A program made the translations under genes and the position numbers. The notes below the pieces were generated by a model, which saw only the letters and a program-made list of their open reading frames with translations, was not told the origin of the DNA and made no database searches. A stretch of DNA of 64,000 nucleotides from Hymenobacter volaticus (GTDB lineage: Bacteria; Bacteroidota; Bacteroidia; Cytophagales; Hymenobacteraceae): assembly GCF_022921055.1 (NCBI RefSeq), contig NZ_CP095061.1, forward strand, positions 969,501 to 1,033,500, given 5' to 3'. Shown piece after piece: positions 37,394 to 47,269 of the stretch; within the stretch, counting starts at the first letter, position 1, and every line of letters starts with the position of its first letter.

Positions 37394-39534
37394 TGCGATA
37401 CACGCTGCTTGATAGATGGGTTTCGGGAGCAAAGCGCCAGATAGGCGTACTAAGCGTATTGCTGTTAGCGGCCTTAGCCGTTCAGGCACAGGAATATGTG
37501 CGCCCTCCCGCCGACCTAGATCGGCTGACGCAGGAGTTATTTGCCGAAATACAAAGCGACCAAGTGCCGTATGAGGACCTCTACGAAACACTGCTGCAAT
37601 ATTATCAGACACCCCTCAACCTAAATACGGCCACTCGGGAGGAACTGCGGGGACTGTTGCTTCTCTCGGAAAGCCAGATTACCAGCCTGCTCGATTACCG
37701 CCAGCAGCGCGGCGCGCTTCTTACGCTGTATGAACTACAGATAGTGCCGGGCTTCGATGTGCGAACCATCTACCGCGTAGCGCCTTTCGTGACGGCCCAA
37801 ACTGCGGGAGCCGGGAATGCGTTGCGCGGGCCTTTCTGGCAACGCGTGCTCAAAGAAGACAACAATGCCTTGTTTGTGCGCTATGAACGGGTGCTACAAG
37901 ACCGGAAGGGTTACGCACTAGCGCCACTCGATAGCCTCGGCCACGGACCTACGCGCTATTTAGGGTCGCCCGATAAGCTGCTGGTGCGCTACCGCGTCAG
38001 TCATACCAAAGATTTCAGCTTCGGTTTCACAGCCGAGAAGGATGCTGGCGAGCAACTCGTATGGAACCCCAGTGCCCGCCGCTACGGTGCCGATTTCCTG
38101 TCGGGACACTTGGTGCTGCAAGAGCGAGGACGATTGAAGACACTGGCCGTAGGGGATTATCAACTGCAATTCGGGCAGGGGCTGCTGCTGTCGTCGGGCT
38201 TGCAGGTAGGGAAGGGGGCCGAAACTATTACCACGCTGCGGCGCAGTTCGGTGGGAGTACGGCCCTATTCGTCGGTGTTGGAGAGTACATTTTTCCGGGG
38301 AGCAGCGGCCACGTACAGCTTGACGCCAACGGTTCGGGCTACGGCTTTTGTATCGCGCAAGCGGGTTGATGCCAATCTGCAGTTCGCCGCCGATTCGTTG
38401 GCCGAGTTCGATGAATATTCTTCGGGCTTTTTGTTGACGGGTTTCCATCGCACGCCAAACGAGCTAGCCAATCGGCAGGCCCTGCGCGAAACGGTCGCGG
38501 GGGGCAACCTGAGTTACAGCAGCCGTAGCAGTAACTTCGCCGCGGGCCTCACCGCCGTCGACACCCATTTCGATAAGGCCATTCAGCGTCGCCCCGAACT
38601 CTACAATCAGTACGAATTTCGGGGCCGGCATAACTTAGCCTTAAGTGCTCATTATAGTTACGTGCGTGGCAACGTACTGCTCTTCGGCGAAACGGCCCGC
38701 AGTAGTTCTGGCGGTTTGGGAACGGTGAACGGCGTTCTAGCCAGTGTTGCACCTACCGTTGATGTGTCGGCCCTGATGCGGCATTACGGCCGCAATTTTC
38801 ACACGCTGTATGGCAATGCGCTCAGCGAAAACACCCGCAACATCAACGAGTCAGGCTTGTACCTAGGGGTGAAATTGCGGCCGGTAGCACGGTGGGAGGT
38901 TTCTGCTTATTATGATCAGTTCTGGTTTCCGTGGTTGAAATACCAAGTGGGTGCCCCTTCGCGCGGGCACGATTGGCTGGTGCGCTTAACGTATGCGCCT
39001 ACCAAAACCAGCTTGCTTTACGCCCAAGTACGCACCCGTCAGAAAGAGTACGATGCCGACGGCAACCGACCATTGCCGTTGCCAGTGCCTACCGTACGGC
39101 GCAGTTTGTTGCTTTACTACGATGCCAACCCTACCACCACGCTTGGATTGCGTACCCGGGTACAAGGGACCCGCTACCGTGAAAACGAAGGCGCCTGGCG
39201 CAGTGGCTACGTGTTGGCGCAGGATGTGAGCGTAGGTGTGAGCCGCCGCTTACGCCTGACTGCCCGCTATGCCCTCTTCGATGCCGACAACTACGATACC
39301 CGCCAGTACGTTTTCGAGCAGGACGTGCTGTATGCTTTCTCCGTACCCGCGCTGTCTGGGCAGGGCACTCGCATCTATGGCTTAGCCGAAATTAGCTGTA
39401 CCCGCAGTCTTACGCTTTGGCTGCGCCTCGCTGAAACCTCTTACCGGCATCAGCGCACAGTGGGTTCTGGCTTAGAGGAAATAGGAGGCTCCCGCCGTAC
39501 TGAGTTTAAGGCGCAGGCTCGTTATCGTTTCTAG
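37393..39534 (+). CDS. Helix-hairpin-helix protein fused to an outer-membrane barrel-like domain
   Basis: 713 residues from the ATG at 37393. Signal peptide (about 1-33, ends A-V-Q-A-Q). A ComEA-like helix-hairpin-helix segment (about 60-130) reads L-N-L-N-T-A-T-R-E-E-L and L-L-L-S-E-S-Q-I-T-S-L-L-D-Y-R, then P-G-F-D. The remaining 560 residues alternate short strands with aromatic ends (Y-R-V, Y-E-R-V, F-G-Q-G-L-L-L) and finish in R-Y-R-F, as outer-membrane barrels do. HhH motifs usually bind DNA, yet this protein is exported, so a role in DNA uptake or in an outer-membrane channel is possible but unproven. Coupled to the upstream barrel gene. Confidence 0.75.
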   Translation: MRYTLLDRWVSGAKRQIGVLSVLLLAALAVQAQEYVRPPADLDRLTQELFAEIQSDQVPYEDLYETLLQYYQTPLNLNTATREELRGLLLLSESQITSLLDYRQQRGALLTLYELQIVPGFDVRTIYRVAPFVTAQTAGAGNALRGPFWQRVLKEDNNALFVRYERVLQDRKGYALAPLDSLGHGPTRYLGSPDKLLVRYRVSHTKDFSFGFTAEKDAGEQLVWNPSARRYGADFLSGHLVLQERGRLKTLAVGDYQLQFGQGLLLSSGLQVGKGAETITTLRRSSVGVRPYSSVLESTFFRGAAATYSLTPTVRATAFVSRKRVDANLQFAADSLAEFDEYSSGFLLTGFHRTPNELANRQALRETVAGGNLSYSSRSSNFAAGLTAVDTHFDKAIQRRPELYNQYEFRGRHNLALSAHYSYVRGNVLLFGETARSSSGGLGTVNGVLASVAPTVDVSALMRHYGRNFHTLYGNALSENTRNINESGLYLGVKLRPVARWEVSAYYDQFWFPWLKYQVGAPSRGHDWLVRLTYAPTKTSLLYAQVRTRQKEYDADGNRPLPLPVPTVRRSLLLYYDANPTTTLGLRTRVQGTRYRENEGAWRSGYVLAQDVSVGVSRRLRLTARYALFDADNYDTRQYVFEQDVLYAFSVPALSGQGTRIYGLAEISCTRSLTLWLRLAETSYRHQRTVGSGLEEIGGSRRTEFKAQARYRF

Positions 39535-39896
39535 TTGTTTGGTGCTTCATTGCGCAGCGGCAGCACGGAGTGTGCTTTCTCGGTAGTGACTCGCTCGGTT
39601 TTATTAGCCGACACGTACGCAGCTTCACTATCATCCAAAGAATACTTCTTGGAATCTTATGGGGCGTAGCCTTTAACTAGACCGGCCTGTGGATTTTGGG
39701 AAGCAGAGCGTTAGTAGTCGGGGTTTTGAAGGCCAAGCTTAATAAATGCGCGAGCCCGTAATGGTTTACCTGGGCTATAGAGAACTGGTGTGAATTGTTG
39801 AGGTGAAGAATATATAGATTATATTGGCCTATTGCGGGTTGAAGCGCTGTAGTAAAGGGTTTCTGCTCGGGTCTTTCCACGTCTTTTCTGATCTGA
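39535..39896. other. Intergenic region, no gene seen
   Basis: About 360 bases. A minus-strand frame (39677-40117) runs into the signal-peptide region of the next gene and lacks any domain, so it is not called. No terminator with a T-tract is obvious after the HhH gene. Confidence 0.45.
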
Positions 39897-41632
39897 ATGC
39901 AAGCACGCTTACTATCCCACAAAACACTATTCCGGTATTTCCTGGCAGTACTAACAGGAACTGTATTAAGCATTAGTTCTACTTCAGGCCAAGTAAACAC
40001 GTACACGTTTACACCCGTAGGCGGCACGTTTACGCCCTTAACCGGAGCCACGCCCGTGCCAGTGTTGCAAGAAGACGATGCTTTGTCGCCGGCAATTCCT
40101 ATTGGTTTCCCCTTCACCTATGATGCCACTGTATTCACGCAGTTGCAGGCATCTTCCAACGGCTTTATAACCTTTAATACAGCCAACTTAGAAGCCGGAC
40201 AATCCAACAACCTAACTACCGCTTCCCCTTGCGTCCGCTGCTTGCTCCCCTCTGGGACGATCTGAGCGGCTTGGGTGGCACAGCTGCGTACGCAACTACG
40301 GGCACGGCGCCCAACCGAGTTTTCACGTTTGAGTGGCGCAATTTCCTTTGGGACTTTGATGCTACCGCGCCCAGCGTATCGTTTCAGGTGAAACTCTACG
40401 AAGGCTCCAACAACATCGAATACATTTATCGGCCGGAAGGCGGGGTTCTGAGCGTACCATCTGCTTCTATTGGCCTGGGAGGAACCGGTTCAGGAGCGGG
40501 TAGCTTCTTGGCTCTCAACAACGCCTCGGCCGCTCCGAGTGCCAGTTCCACTGCCGATCCGCGCAACATTGCTACCGTGCCAGCGTCCGGGCAGATATAC
40601 CGGTTTGTGCCACCGACTGTTATTTGTGGCACTCCTCGTAATGTTGTGGTAAGTTCCATCAGCAACACTTCTGCAACCGTCAGCTTTGTGGGCGGGCTGG
40701 GCAACAACAGCTACACGGTTACTTACACCCCAATGGGTGGCACGGCTACTACCGTTACGCCCGCGCCTACTAGTTCGCCTTTTATTGTTTCGGGCCTTAC
40801 GCCTGGTACGGCCCATACGCTTACAATACAGCCCGTTTGCGCCAGTGGTACACTAGGTAATGTACTGACTACTACCTTCACAACCAGTGCTATAGCAGCT
40901 CCCCTCAACGATGACCCGTGTGCCGCTACGGTACTGCCAGCGCCATCGACTGCTGGGGCTCCGGTTAGTGCTACCAATGTGGGCGCTACCACTACCATCG
41001 GCAGCGTGGCTTCTGGCTACACCAACCCACCGCCCATGGGATGCGGTGTTGCCGTCAATCCGAAGGACGTGTGGTTCCGTTTCACTACCAATTTTACCGG
41101 GGCAGGCAGCACTAGCGTAGGTATAATTACCACGGGTAGCGCGGCGGGTTCTGTTCGGGTGTTTTCTGCTGCATCGTGCTCCTCGGGCTTCAAGCAAGTG
41201 GCGTGCAAAGGCGGCGAAACCAACAACTCACCTGCGGGCTCCCTGAACGTCACGGGCCTTACGCCTAACACTGTATACTACATTGCAGTGGCGCCATACG
41301 CTACCTCCGACGTGCAAGGCCCATTCACCATTGGCCTGAGTAGCACGGTGCTGGGTACGCAACAACAACTTGCCAAAGGGGAAGTAACGGTGTTTCCTAA
41401 CCCCACCAGCACTGGCCAGCTAACCGTGCGCGTAAGCGGTGCCAATGCCTTAATCACAGCGCAGGCTACGCTGCTTAACACGCTAGGCCAAACCGTAGCA
41501 GAGCGCACACTCGCAGTTCGGGGTGGCATGGCCGAGCAGTCGTTTAACACCGCTGCGCTAGCCAAGGGCATTTACCTGCTCCGCCTGCAAGCCGGTAACC
41601 AAACCGTGGTTCGGAAAGTGGTAGTGGATTAA
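39897..41632 (+). pseudogene. Secreted fibronectin-III protein with T9SS sorting domain, frameshifted
   Basis: The first frame has a signal peptide (about 1-32, ends T-S-G-Q) and a beta-rich domain with I-G-F-P-F-T-Y-D and S-S-N-G-F-I-T-F-N. The second frame continues L-R-P-L-L-A-P-L-W-D-D-L, then an Fn3 domain (about 245-325; S-Y-T-V-T-Y-T-P, P-G-T-A-H-T-L-T-I), a pre-peptidase-like beta domain (P-K-D-V-W-F-R-F; Y-Y-I-A-V-A-P-Y) and a T9SS type A domain (F-P-N-P; G-I-Y-L-L-R-L). One C added to the C4 run at 40225-40228 gives about 578 residues. Likely a surface or released protein; function unknown. Confidence 0.8.
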
Positions 41633-41656
41633 GGGTAATTAGGAATTTCACTCAAT

Positions 41657-41692
41657 AGCACAGGCAGCACCCGGACAGGTGCTGCCTGTGCT
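41657..41692 (+). terminator. Hairpin terminator after the Fn3/T9SS gene
   Basis: Perfect 15-base arms (41657-41671 with 41678-41692), six-base loop, followed by GTTT. Confidence 0.75.
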
Positions 41693-41827
41693 GTTTACGA
41701 CACTTACTGAAATTCAAACTTGAGAGAAGTAGCAAGAATAGGATGGAAGTAGCTTATAGATAAGAGAAAATGCTGCCTTACGCAGTGTCATCTATCATCT
41801 GGTGGCAACCTAGTTTCTCGTTGTAAA

Positions 41828-41865
41828 GAAAAAAGGTGGCTCCCACACGGGAGCCACCTTTTTTC
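41828..41865. terminator. Bidirectional terminator upstream of the metalloprotease stop
   Basis: Perfect 17-base arms (41828-41844 with 41849-41865), including A6/T6 tracts around GGTGGCTCCC. It serves the minus-strand protease gene. Confidence 0.9.
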
Positions 41866-41885
41866 TTGGTCCTGACTTAGCTTGT

Positions 41886-44800
41886 TTATTGCTTCATTAG
41901 TCTCACAACGGTAGTGCCTTCTGGCATCTCTAGGTGGAGTTGATACACTCCGGTGCTGAGTTTGCTGAGGTCAAGTGAATGTTGCAGTGGAGCGCCGACT
42001 TTGTTGAGCGCAGCCCGCTCGACGGTGCGACCAAGCGCGTCAGTAACGCGCAGGGTTATGGTACCACGCTGCGCATTATCAATACTCACTTGGAACAAGC
42101 CGTTGCTTGGGTTCGGGTACACCTGCACACCGCGCATTAGTGCTGCATCCTTATTGCCAAGTACCGCTACAGTCACACAGCTTTCATTGGAGTAAGCAGA
42201 AACTCCTGTAGCATTAATAGCCCGGATGCGGTAACAGTACACACCGTTAGCACCACTGATTTGGTCGGTCGTGAACGTGGTATTGGCAGACACAGTAGCC
42301 ACCGGTTGGAACGTCCTGTTGTTTGCGCCCGTCCGCTCGATCTGGTAGCCCGTCTCGTTGGTGGCGTTGTCTAGCCACACCAAGTTAACGTTGGCAACAT
42401 TGTTAGTTACGCCGTTGAGTAGAGCAGTTAGGGCCGTCGGAACGGCTGGTACTTCGCCCACAGTGCAGAGTTCGAGGCTCCAACCCGTGATTGTGCCGCC
42501 GTTGCCGGGCGTATTGTCGGTTACAGTCAGGGTCCAGGCGCCAGTGGCGGGGTCGTTTAGCAGTGGGGCAAGCGAATTGGCTGGCCGGTACGTAGGGCTG
42601 CCCGTGAGCGGGCAGGTTAGGGCCGATGTAGCTGCGTCACTCAGATTCAGGTTGATGTTAGCGGTGCCTGGGCAAGCATTAGCGAGAAGCACTACGGTGC
42701 GGCCAGCTGGGTTGGTGAGGGAAATGGTGAGTTCACCAACATTAGGATGCGTGATAGCCAAGTTGCGAATACGGATGTCGCCTACCCGCTCCCCATTTTG
42801 CACATTTATCACCGATCTGACGGTGTTGGCAGTAGCCGCCGAAATAGTTACCGGTACCTGCGTCGCCGCAGTCGTGGAGCATAGCAACGCGCCTATTTCA
42901 AACGCAGTAGCAGGCGAGTAGGGAGCAGCACCGCACGTATTGACCCCGCGCACACGCCAGTAGTACGTGGTACCCGTAGTCAGATTGATGGCAGGAGGCG
43001 TATCGCTGGTTGTGGTAATGCCGCCCTGCGTGAGGAGCACGGTTGTGAAGTTGGCATCAGTCGCAACCTGCAACTCATAGGCCACGGCATCGGGCACGGC
43101 GTTCCAGGTGAAACGAGGCCGCGGCCCTACTCGACTTCCAGCCGCTGGGCTAACCGGTACGGCAGCTTCAGTGGCGATAGGCAACACTCGGAAAGAAAAC
43201 TGTTGTGCTTGACTTTCCGTCCCGCTGGTGCCCGTGAAGGCAATAGTATAGAAGCCCGCAGGCGTGGCGCTAGTAGACGTGATGGTGGCCTGCACCGTAT
43301 TGCCCACCGGAGAATTATCATTGTTGAAACTCACCGCAACGCCGGCTGGCAGATTGGTAGCCGATAAAGCTACCGTGCCGGTGAAGCCCTGAAGGGACCC
43401 AATGGCAACGGGTACGGTAAGAGAACTGCCAACGCAAAACGACGAAGCCTGGGTGGTGGTTGGGCTTAGGAAGAAGGTTGGCGCGCCGCTGTTGCGAATC
43501 GTGAAGTTCTGGTTGGAAAGATCAAAGAAGATATTGCCCGAAGCCTGCACCTTAATACGGGCCGTAGTGGTGGTTGCCACTGTGGTTGGTACCATTACGT
43601 TCTCGAATCCGTCGTTGGGGGTATTGGCCAGCAACACCGTGGGGAAAGTGAGGCCGCCATCGGTGGAAAGCAGAATATCCACATTGGCGGCGCTGATGGG
43701 CGCGGCCGTTGTGTTAGCTACATCCCAAATCACTTGCTGAGGCGCACCTGCCTGCCACGAGGCCGTAGCAACGGTTGGTACCGTCACCAAGAAAGGGCCC
43801 GCCGCTCCCGACACCACCACGTTCATTGAGTCGTAATCGACACCTCCGCCGGTAGCACGGTTATCGCGCCCAACCAAGCGGAAGATCAGGCGGCGCGAGT
43901 AAGATGGCAGAATCTCGCCAATGGTGGACGTATTTGCCAGCAAGTCGGAAAGGCGCGGAAAAGTGCGAACTGGGCTGTTTACCGGCGCGAAAACCCGGAA
44001 AATAGGAGCGTCGCCAACTGGTGCCGTAGGAGTTCCTGCAGGACCTAGATTGAACTGCTCCCATGAATAAGTGAGAGCATCGTTTTCGGCATCAGTAGCC
44101 GAGCCCGTGAGTGTAAATGGAGTGCCTATTGGAATTCGGTAGTTGGCACCCGCATTCACAACTGGGGCATTATTGCCAGTAGCCGTATTTACACTGCAGT
44201 TTCCAGTTCCATTTACATAAGCAATGATCTGGTCGTAGCTCCGGCTATGAAAGTAAGGGTCGCTATTGGGTTGCGTGTTCTGCGGAGGGCAGATACCGGC
44301 ATAAGCCATAATGGTAGTGCCACTACCCGGCTCGTAAGCTGAAGTAGCCGAGCGGTTATTGCCCGCGCAACTACCTGTGCTGCCGTTGAAGGTATGATCT
44401 CCACCAAACTGGTGCCCCATTTCGTGCGCCACATAGTCGATATCGAATGCATCGCCGGTGGGGTTGGGCAGGCCAGTGGAACCACTAGCTTTCTGGCCGG
44501 CGCGGCAAACCACCCCTAAACCTGCTATGCCGCCATCGGCAGTGTTGAAGATGTGGCCTATATCGTAGTTGGCCGTGCCAATGAGGCTGTCAACTACCAC
44601 TTGGTTGCGGGATAATGTTGCACTGTTGCTTAAGTTGCTATAGCGGTCTGTGGCAGGGTCCAAGAAAATGAGCGTATCCGTTCGAGGAATCAACACCAAG
44701 CGAATAGCTAACTCTTTCTCGTATACTCCACTTACCCGGTTCACCGAGGCTACAATGGCTGCCAACGTGCTTGCCTTCGTGCCGCCTTTTGCAATAGCAT

Positions 44801-45458
44801 ACTCACCAGTACAGGCCATAGCCAAACGGTAGGTGCGCAGGGTAGCCCCGTTAGGCAGACGCCCCGCCGTAGGAGCAGGAAGCACGGGGGCCGAACCAGT
44901 GGCAACGCACGCCCAACTCTGAGTGCCCTGGCTCATGCTGCTTCTATTGAATACAAGGTGCTGCACCGTGTTGCCGTCGGCGGCTGGGTCTATAAATACG
45001 GTGCGGCTGGCTCCCTGAATCATAGCGTGAAAGCCTGCCGGCGACACATCCAGCCGCACACTGGCGGTAGCATCGTCGAGGCTTTGGCCCACGTACGTTT
45101 TAATCATTGGATAGCGGGCTGCTAGCCGCGGGTCCATCACGGGCACCTGCGCCATCCGATAACGCTCGGAGGTACCGTTGGGCAGCGGCAAGGAAATAAC
45201 CGTAGTGGAATTGCGCAGTCGGGCTTCGGAGGGAGCACCCGCTAGTGCTGCTCGCAGAGCGGGTAACTGCACACTTACGGCGCGGTACTGGCTTAGCGCT
45301 TGCGTAGTAGCGCGAGAGGCCGCTGGCAGTGGGCCAGTGGCATCGGACCATAGCACCCGTTGCGCAGTAGCCGCGAACGGGGTTCCGGCTACTACTAGCA
45401 AAGCTCCAACAAGGGCCTGCTGCCAAGCACGCCGCGAGAAAGTAAAAGCTGATAGCAT
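41886..45458 (-). CDS. Secreted reprolysin-like (M12B-type) metalloprotease with P-domain and T9SS domain
   Basis: 1,190 residues. Signal peptide 1-33; a propeptide-like region to about 200; a zinc metalloprotease domain with H-E-M-G-H-Q-F-G-G-D-H (about 344-354), matching HExxHxxGxxH. A PKD/Ig-like region follows (N-A-G-A-N-Y), then an Fn3-like domain (F-T-W-N-A-V-P-D-A-V-A-Y-E-L-Q-V), a proprotein-convertase P-domain (I-T-H-P-N-V-G-E-L-T-I-S-L; W-T-L-T-V-T-D-N), another Fn3 (Y-Q-I-E-R-T-G) and the T9SS type A domain (Y-P-N-P-S-N-G). Probably an extracellular protease activated by pro-domain removal. A Met downstream of the metal site, A-Y-A-G-I-C, is consistent with a metzincin Met-turn (M-A-Y-A). 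Confidence 0.9.
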   Translation of the reverse strand: MLSAFTFSRRAWQQALVGALLVVAGTPFAATAQRVLWSDATGPLPAASRATTQALSQYRAVSVQLPALRAALAGAPSEARLRNSTTVISLPLPNGTSERYRMAQVPVMDPRLAARYPMIKTYVGQSLDDATASVRLDVSPAGFHAMIQGASRTVFIDPAADGNTVQHLVFNRSSMSQGTQSWACVATGSAPVLPAPTAGRLPNGATLRTYRLAMACTGEYAIAKGGTKASTLAAIVASVNRVSGVYEKELAIRLVLIPRTDTLIFLDPATDRYSNLSNSATLSRNQVVVDSLIGTANYDIGHIFNTADGGIAGLGVVCRAGQKASGSTGLPNPTGDAFDIDYVAHEMGHQFGGDHTFNGSTGSCAGNNRSATSAYEPGSGTTIMAYAGICPPQNTQPNSDPYFHSRSYDQIIAYVNGTGNCSVNTATGNNAPVVNAGANYRIPIGTPFTLTGSATDAENDALTYSWEQFNLGPAGTPTAPVGDAPIFRVFAPVNSPVRTFPRLSDLLANTSTIGEILPSYSRRLIFRLVGRDNRATGGGVDYDSMNVVVSGAAGPFLVTVPTVATASWQAGAPQQVIWDVANTTAAPISAANVDILLSTDGGLTFPTVLLANTPNDGFENVMVPTTVATTTTARIKVQASGNIFFDLSNQNFTIRNSGAPTFFLSPTTTQASSFCVGSSLTVPVAIGSLQGFTGTVALSATNLPAGVAVSFNNDNSPVGNTVQATITSTSATPAGFYTIAFTGTSGTESQAQQFSFRVLPIATEAAVPVSPAAGSRVGPRPRFTWNAVPDAVAYELQVATDANFTTVLLTQGGITTTSDTPPAINLTTGTTYYWRVRGVNTCGAAPYSPATAFEIGALLCSTTAATQVPVTISAATANTVRSVINVQNGERVGDIRIRNLAITHPNVGELTISLTNPAGRTVVLLANACPGTANINLNLSDAATSALTCPLTGSPTYRPANSLAPLLNDPATGAWTLTVTDNTPGNGGTITGWSLELCTVGEVPAVPTALTALLNGVTNNVANVNLVWLDNATNETGYQIERTGANNRTFQPVATVSANTTFTTDQISGANGVYCYRIRAINATGVSAYSNESCVTVAVLGNKDAALMRGVQVYPNPSNGLFQVSIDNAQRGTITLRVTDALGRTVERAALNKVGAPLQHSLDLSKLSTGVYQLHLEMPEGTTVVRLMKQ

Positions 45459-45954
45459 AGAAAGAAGAAAAAGTGACGAACTAAAGAAACACAGTCCTAT
45501 TGTATGAAACTAAGTTACTGTTTTTCGATTGCCATACGGCCGAACTAGGCTGGATATTAAGTAGAAGAAAAAGCATTGTAGCTCTTCCTTGGAGTTAGAG
45601 TTCAGGAAGCGTAACGGCATCCTGCAATTGAGAAACGCACCGCACTCCTAGCAGCAAACCAAAGCAACAGTCCCAGCAATGCATCATTCAACTATAGATA
45701 GACATTGCAGGCACAAGGATGCCTGCCACATCCATTAAATTGCTAGGACAGCATTATAAAGAAGATTTCATGGCTGCTCTTACACTACAGCGCCCAGCTT
45801 AGTTGGTAAGCTGGGCGCTGTAGTTGACAAGGGTTGTAAGCCTTAGCTTACGTGGCAAGAGCGCAGCATCTTGATCCACGTTTTCCTACTCAATGATCTT
45901 GTGCAGTGCTTCACATTTGTCTGATGCAAGCTTTTAGCCACTGTTCTTGCTGAT
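45459..45954. other. Intergenic region with one hairpin
   Basis: About 500 bases between the minus-strand metalloprotease start and the SDR stop. It contains the hairpin at 45785-45823 and should hold the protease promoter, which I could not identify. No gene supported. Confidence 0.5.
45785..45823. terminator. Hairpin downstream of the SDR gene
   Basis: Perfect 17-base arms (45785-45801 with 45807-45823) around GCGCCCAGCTTA. The core is similar to the GCGCCAAGCT inverted repeats at 22902 and 13308, so it may be a repeat-family member acting as a terminator for the minus-strand SDR gene. It lacks a long T-tract. Confidence 0.55.
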
Positions 45955-47058
45955 TTACAGTTGAAATTTTCCGTAGTACTTTGTTGCTTGAACAGCATCG
46001 GAGGGTAGTACGCCGCGGTACGTGTCGCCAGATCCTTTCCTCTTTGCCTTCCTGCCCGATGACTTGCCTAACCAGGCCGCTAATACTACTCCAGCGCCTA
46101 CCGCTACCGCAGCCGTTACGGCCGGGTGCAAGGCAGCAGTGGTATAAAGACTGGTTTCGCGGGTGTGGCCGTCGTAGTTGCCGCGGGCCTCTAGTTTGCC
46201 GGTAGGACCATCAAGGCCGTTGTTGTCGAGCGCGCCAGCTGGGTATTCCGCTTGCTCCTGCTTCACAAACACGTTTTCCATAAACTTGTCAAGCAGGCGA
46301 GGTACCCAGTGGTTCATGGTTTCCATCATCTTGCCACCCCCACCTACTGTTACTTCGCGCGTTGGCGTTTCGGCGGCGTGCACTATAGCCCGCGCTACAG
46401 TTTCAGGAGCATAGGCCGGAGGGGCATGCTTGGCTTCACGCTCCATAAAGTTCTTGGCGTGCAGTGGGTAGGGCGTATCAATAGCGGCTGGCTTGATGAG
46501 CGTAACCGAAATGGGTGCCTCATCTAGCTCCAATTCCATACGCAAACCGTCCGTGAAGCCTTTTACGGCGTGTTTGCTGGCACTGTAGATGCTTTGCAAG
46601 ATGGCCGTGGTTTCCGACAAGATGCTGCCCACGTTGATAATGGCCCCACCCCGTTGCTTAAGGTGCTTTGCAGCCTCCAACGACCCGTATATCAAGCCCC
46701 AAACGTTGGTTTCAAACAGCTTGCGCATGTCTTCAATAGGCACTTCTTCGAGCTTGCCATAAATAGAGACGCCGGCATTATTAACCCAGGTGTCGAAACC
46801 ACCGAACTGCTCTTGAGCCACTTGTGCAATGCGTTGTACTTCCTCTTGGCTGCTCACGTCGGCTACTACGTAGGTGGCCTGGCCGCCGTCTTCCTGTATT
46901 TCGCTGGTTAGCTGTTGAAGTGCTTCCTCACTGCGGGCTGCCAGTACTAGCTTGGCACCCTTCTTGGCCGCCATACGCGCCGTAACCAATCCAATGCCCG
47001 ACGAGGCACCGGTAATTACGACAACTTGTTGAGAAAGCTTTTTTAGGTTAGTTTTCAT
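45955..47058 (-). CDS. Short-chain dehydrogenase/reductase (SDR) with membrane-proximal C-terminus
   Basis: 367 residues. Classical SDR: cofactor loop T-G-A-S-S-G-I-G (about 17-24), N-N-A-G (about 92-95), catalytic Y-S-A-S-K (about 157-161) and S/N residues around it. The R-S after the second strand (L-A-A-R-S-E) suggests NADP(H) preference (inference). Beyond the 250-residue core it has about 110 extra residues, including an Ala/Val-rich hydrophobic segment (about 310-330) and a Lys/Arg-rich stretch, so it may attach to the membrane. The substrate is unknown. It is a single gene ending near a hairpin. Confidence 0.88.
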   Translation of the reverse strand: MKTNLKKLSQQVVVITGASSGIGLVTARMAAKKGAKLVLAARSEEALQQLTSEIQEDGGQATYVVADVSSQEEVQRIAQVAQEQFGGFDTWVNNAGVSIYGKLEEVPIEDMRKLFETNVWGLIYGSLEAAKHLKQRGGAIINVGSILSETTAILQSIYSASKHAVKGFTDGLRMELELDEAPISVTLIKPAAIDTPYPLHAKNFMEREAKHAPPAYAPETVARAIVHAAETPTREVTVGGGGKMMETMNHWVPRLLDKFMENVFVKQEQAEYPAGALDNNGLDGPTGKLEARGNYDGHTRETSLYTTAALHPAVTAAVAVGAGVVLAAWLGKSSGRKAKRKGSGDTYRGVLPSDAVQATKYYGKFQL

Positions 47059-47203
47059 AGGTTGTAGGTAGGATGAGTTCAGTAAGGGAGTACGATGAAT
47101 GCTGGGCTTAGATACAATAAGACCTTGTCATCAAGCTTGCTACTCCTATGCTCCAGTCTTCTTGGTTGATGAGTTTAGACCGGATAGCCTTAACCTAACA
47201 AGC

Positions 47204-47249
47204 ATAATAAAAGCCCTTAAGAAGAGCTCTTCTTAAGGGCTTTTATTAT
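47204..47249 (-). terminator. Perfect 46-base palindrome, terminator of the DUF3857 cluster
   Basis: The sequence is a perfect palindrome centred on GAGCTC (47224-47229), with A/T tracts at both ends, 20 bases beyond the last DUF3857 stop. Because it is symmetric it can act on both strands. Confidence 0.88.
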
Positions 47250-47269
47250 TATCATTTACTGTTTTGACT

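Noticed and set aside
39677..40117. 146-residue minus-strand frame
   Set aside because: Overlaps the signal-peptide region of the Fn3/T9SS gene and shows no domain.
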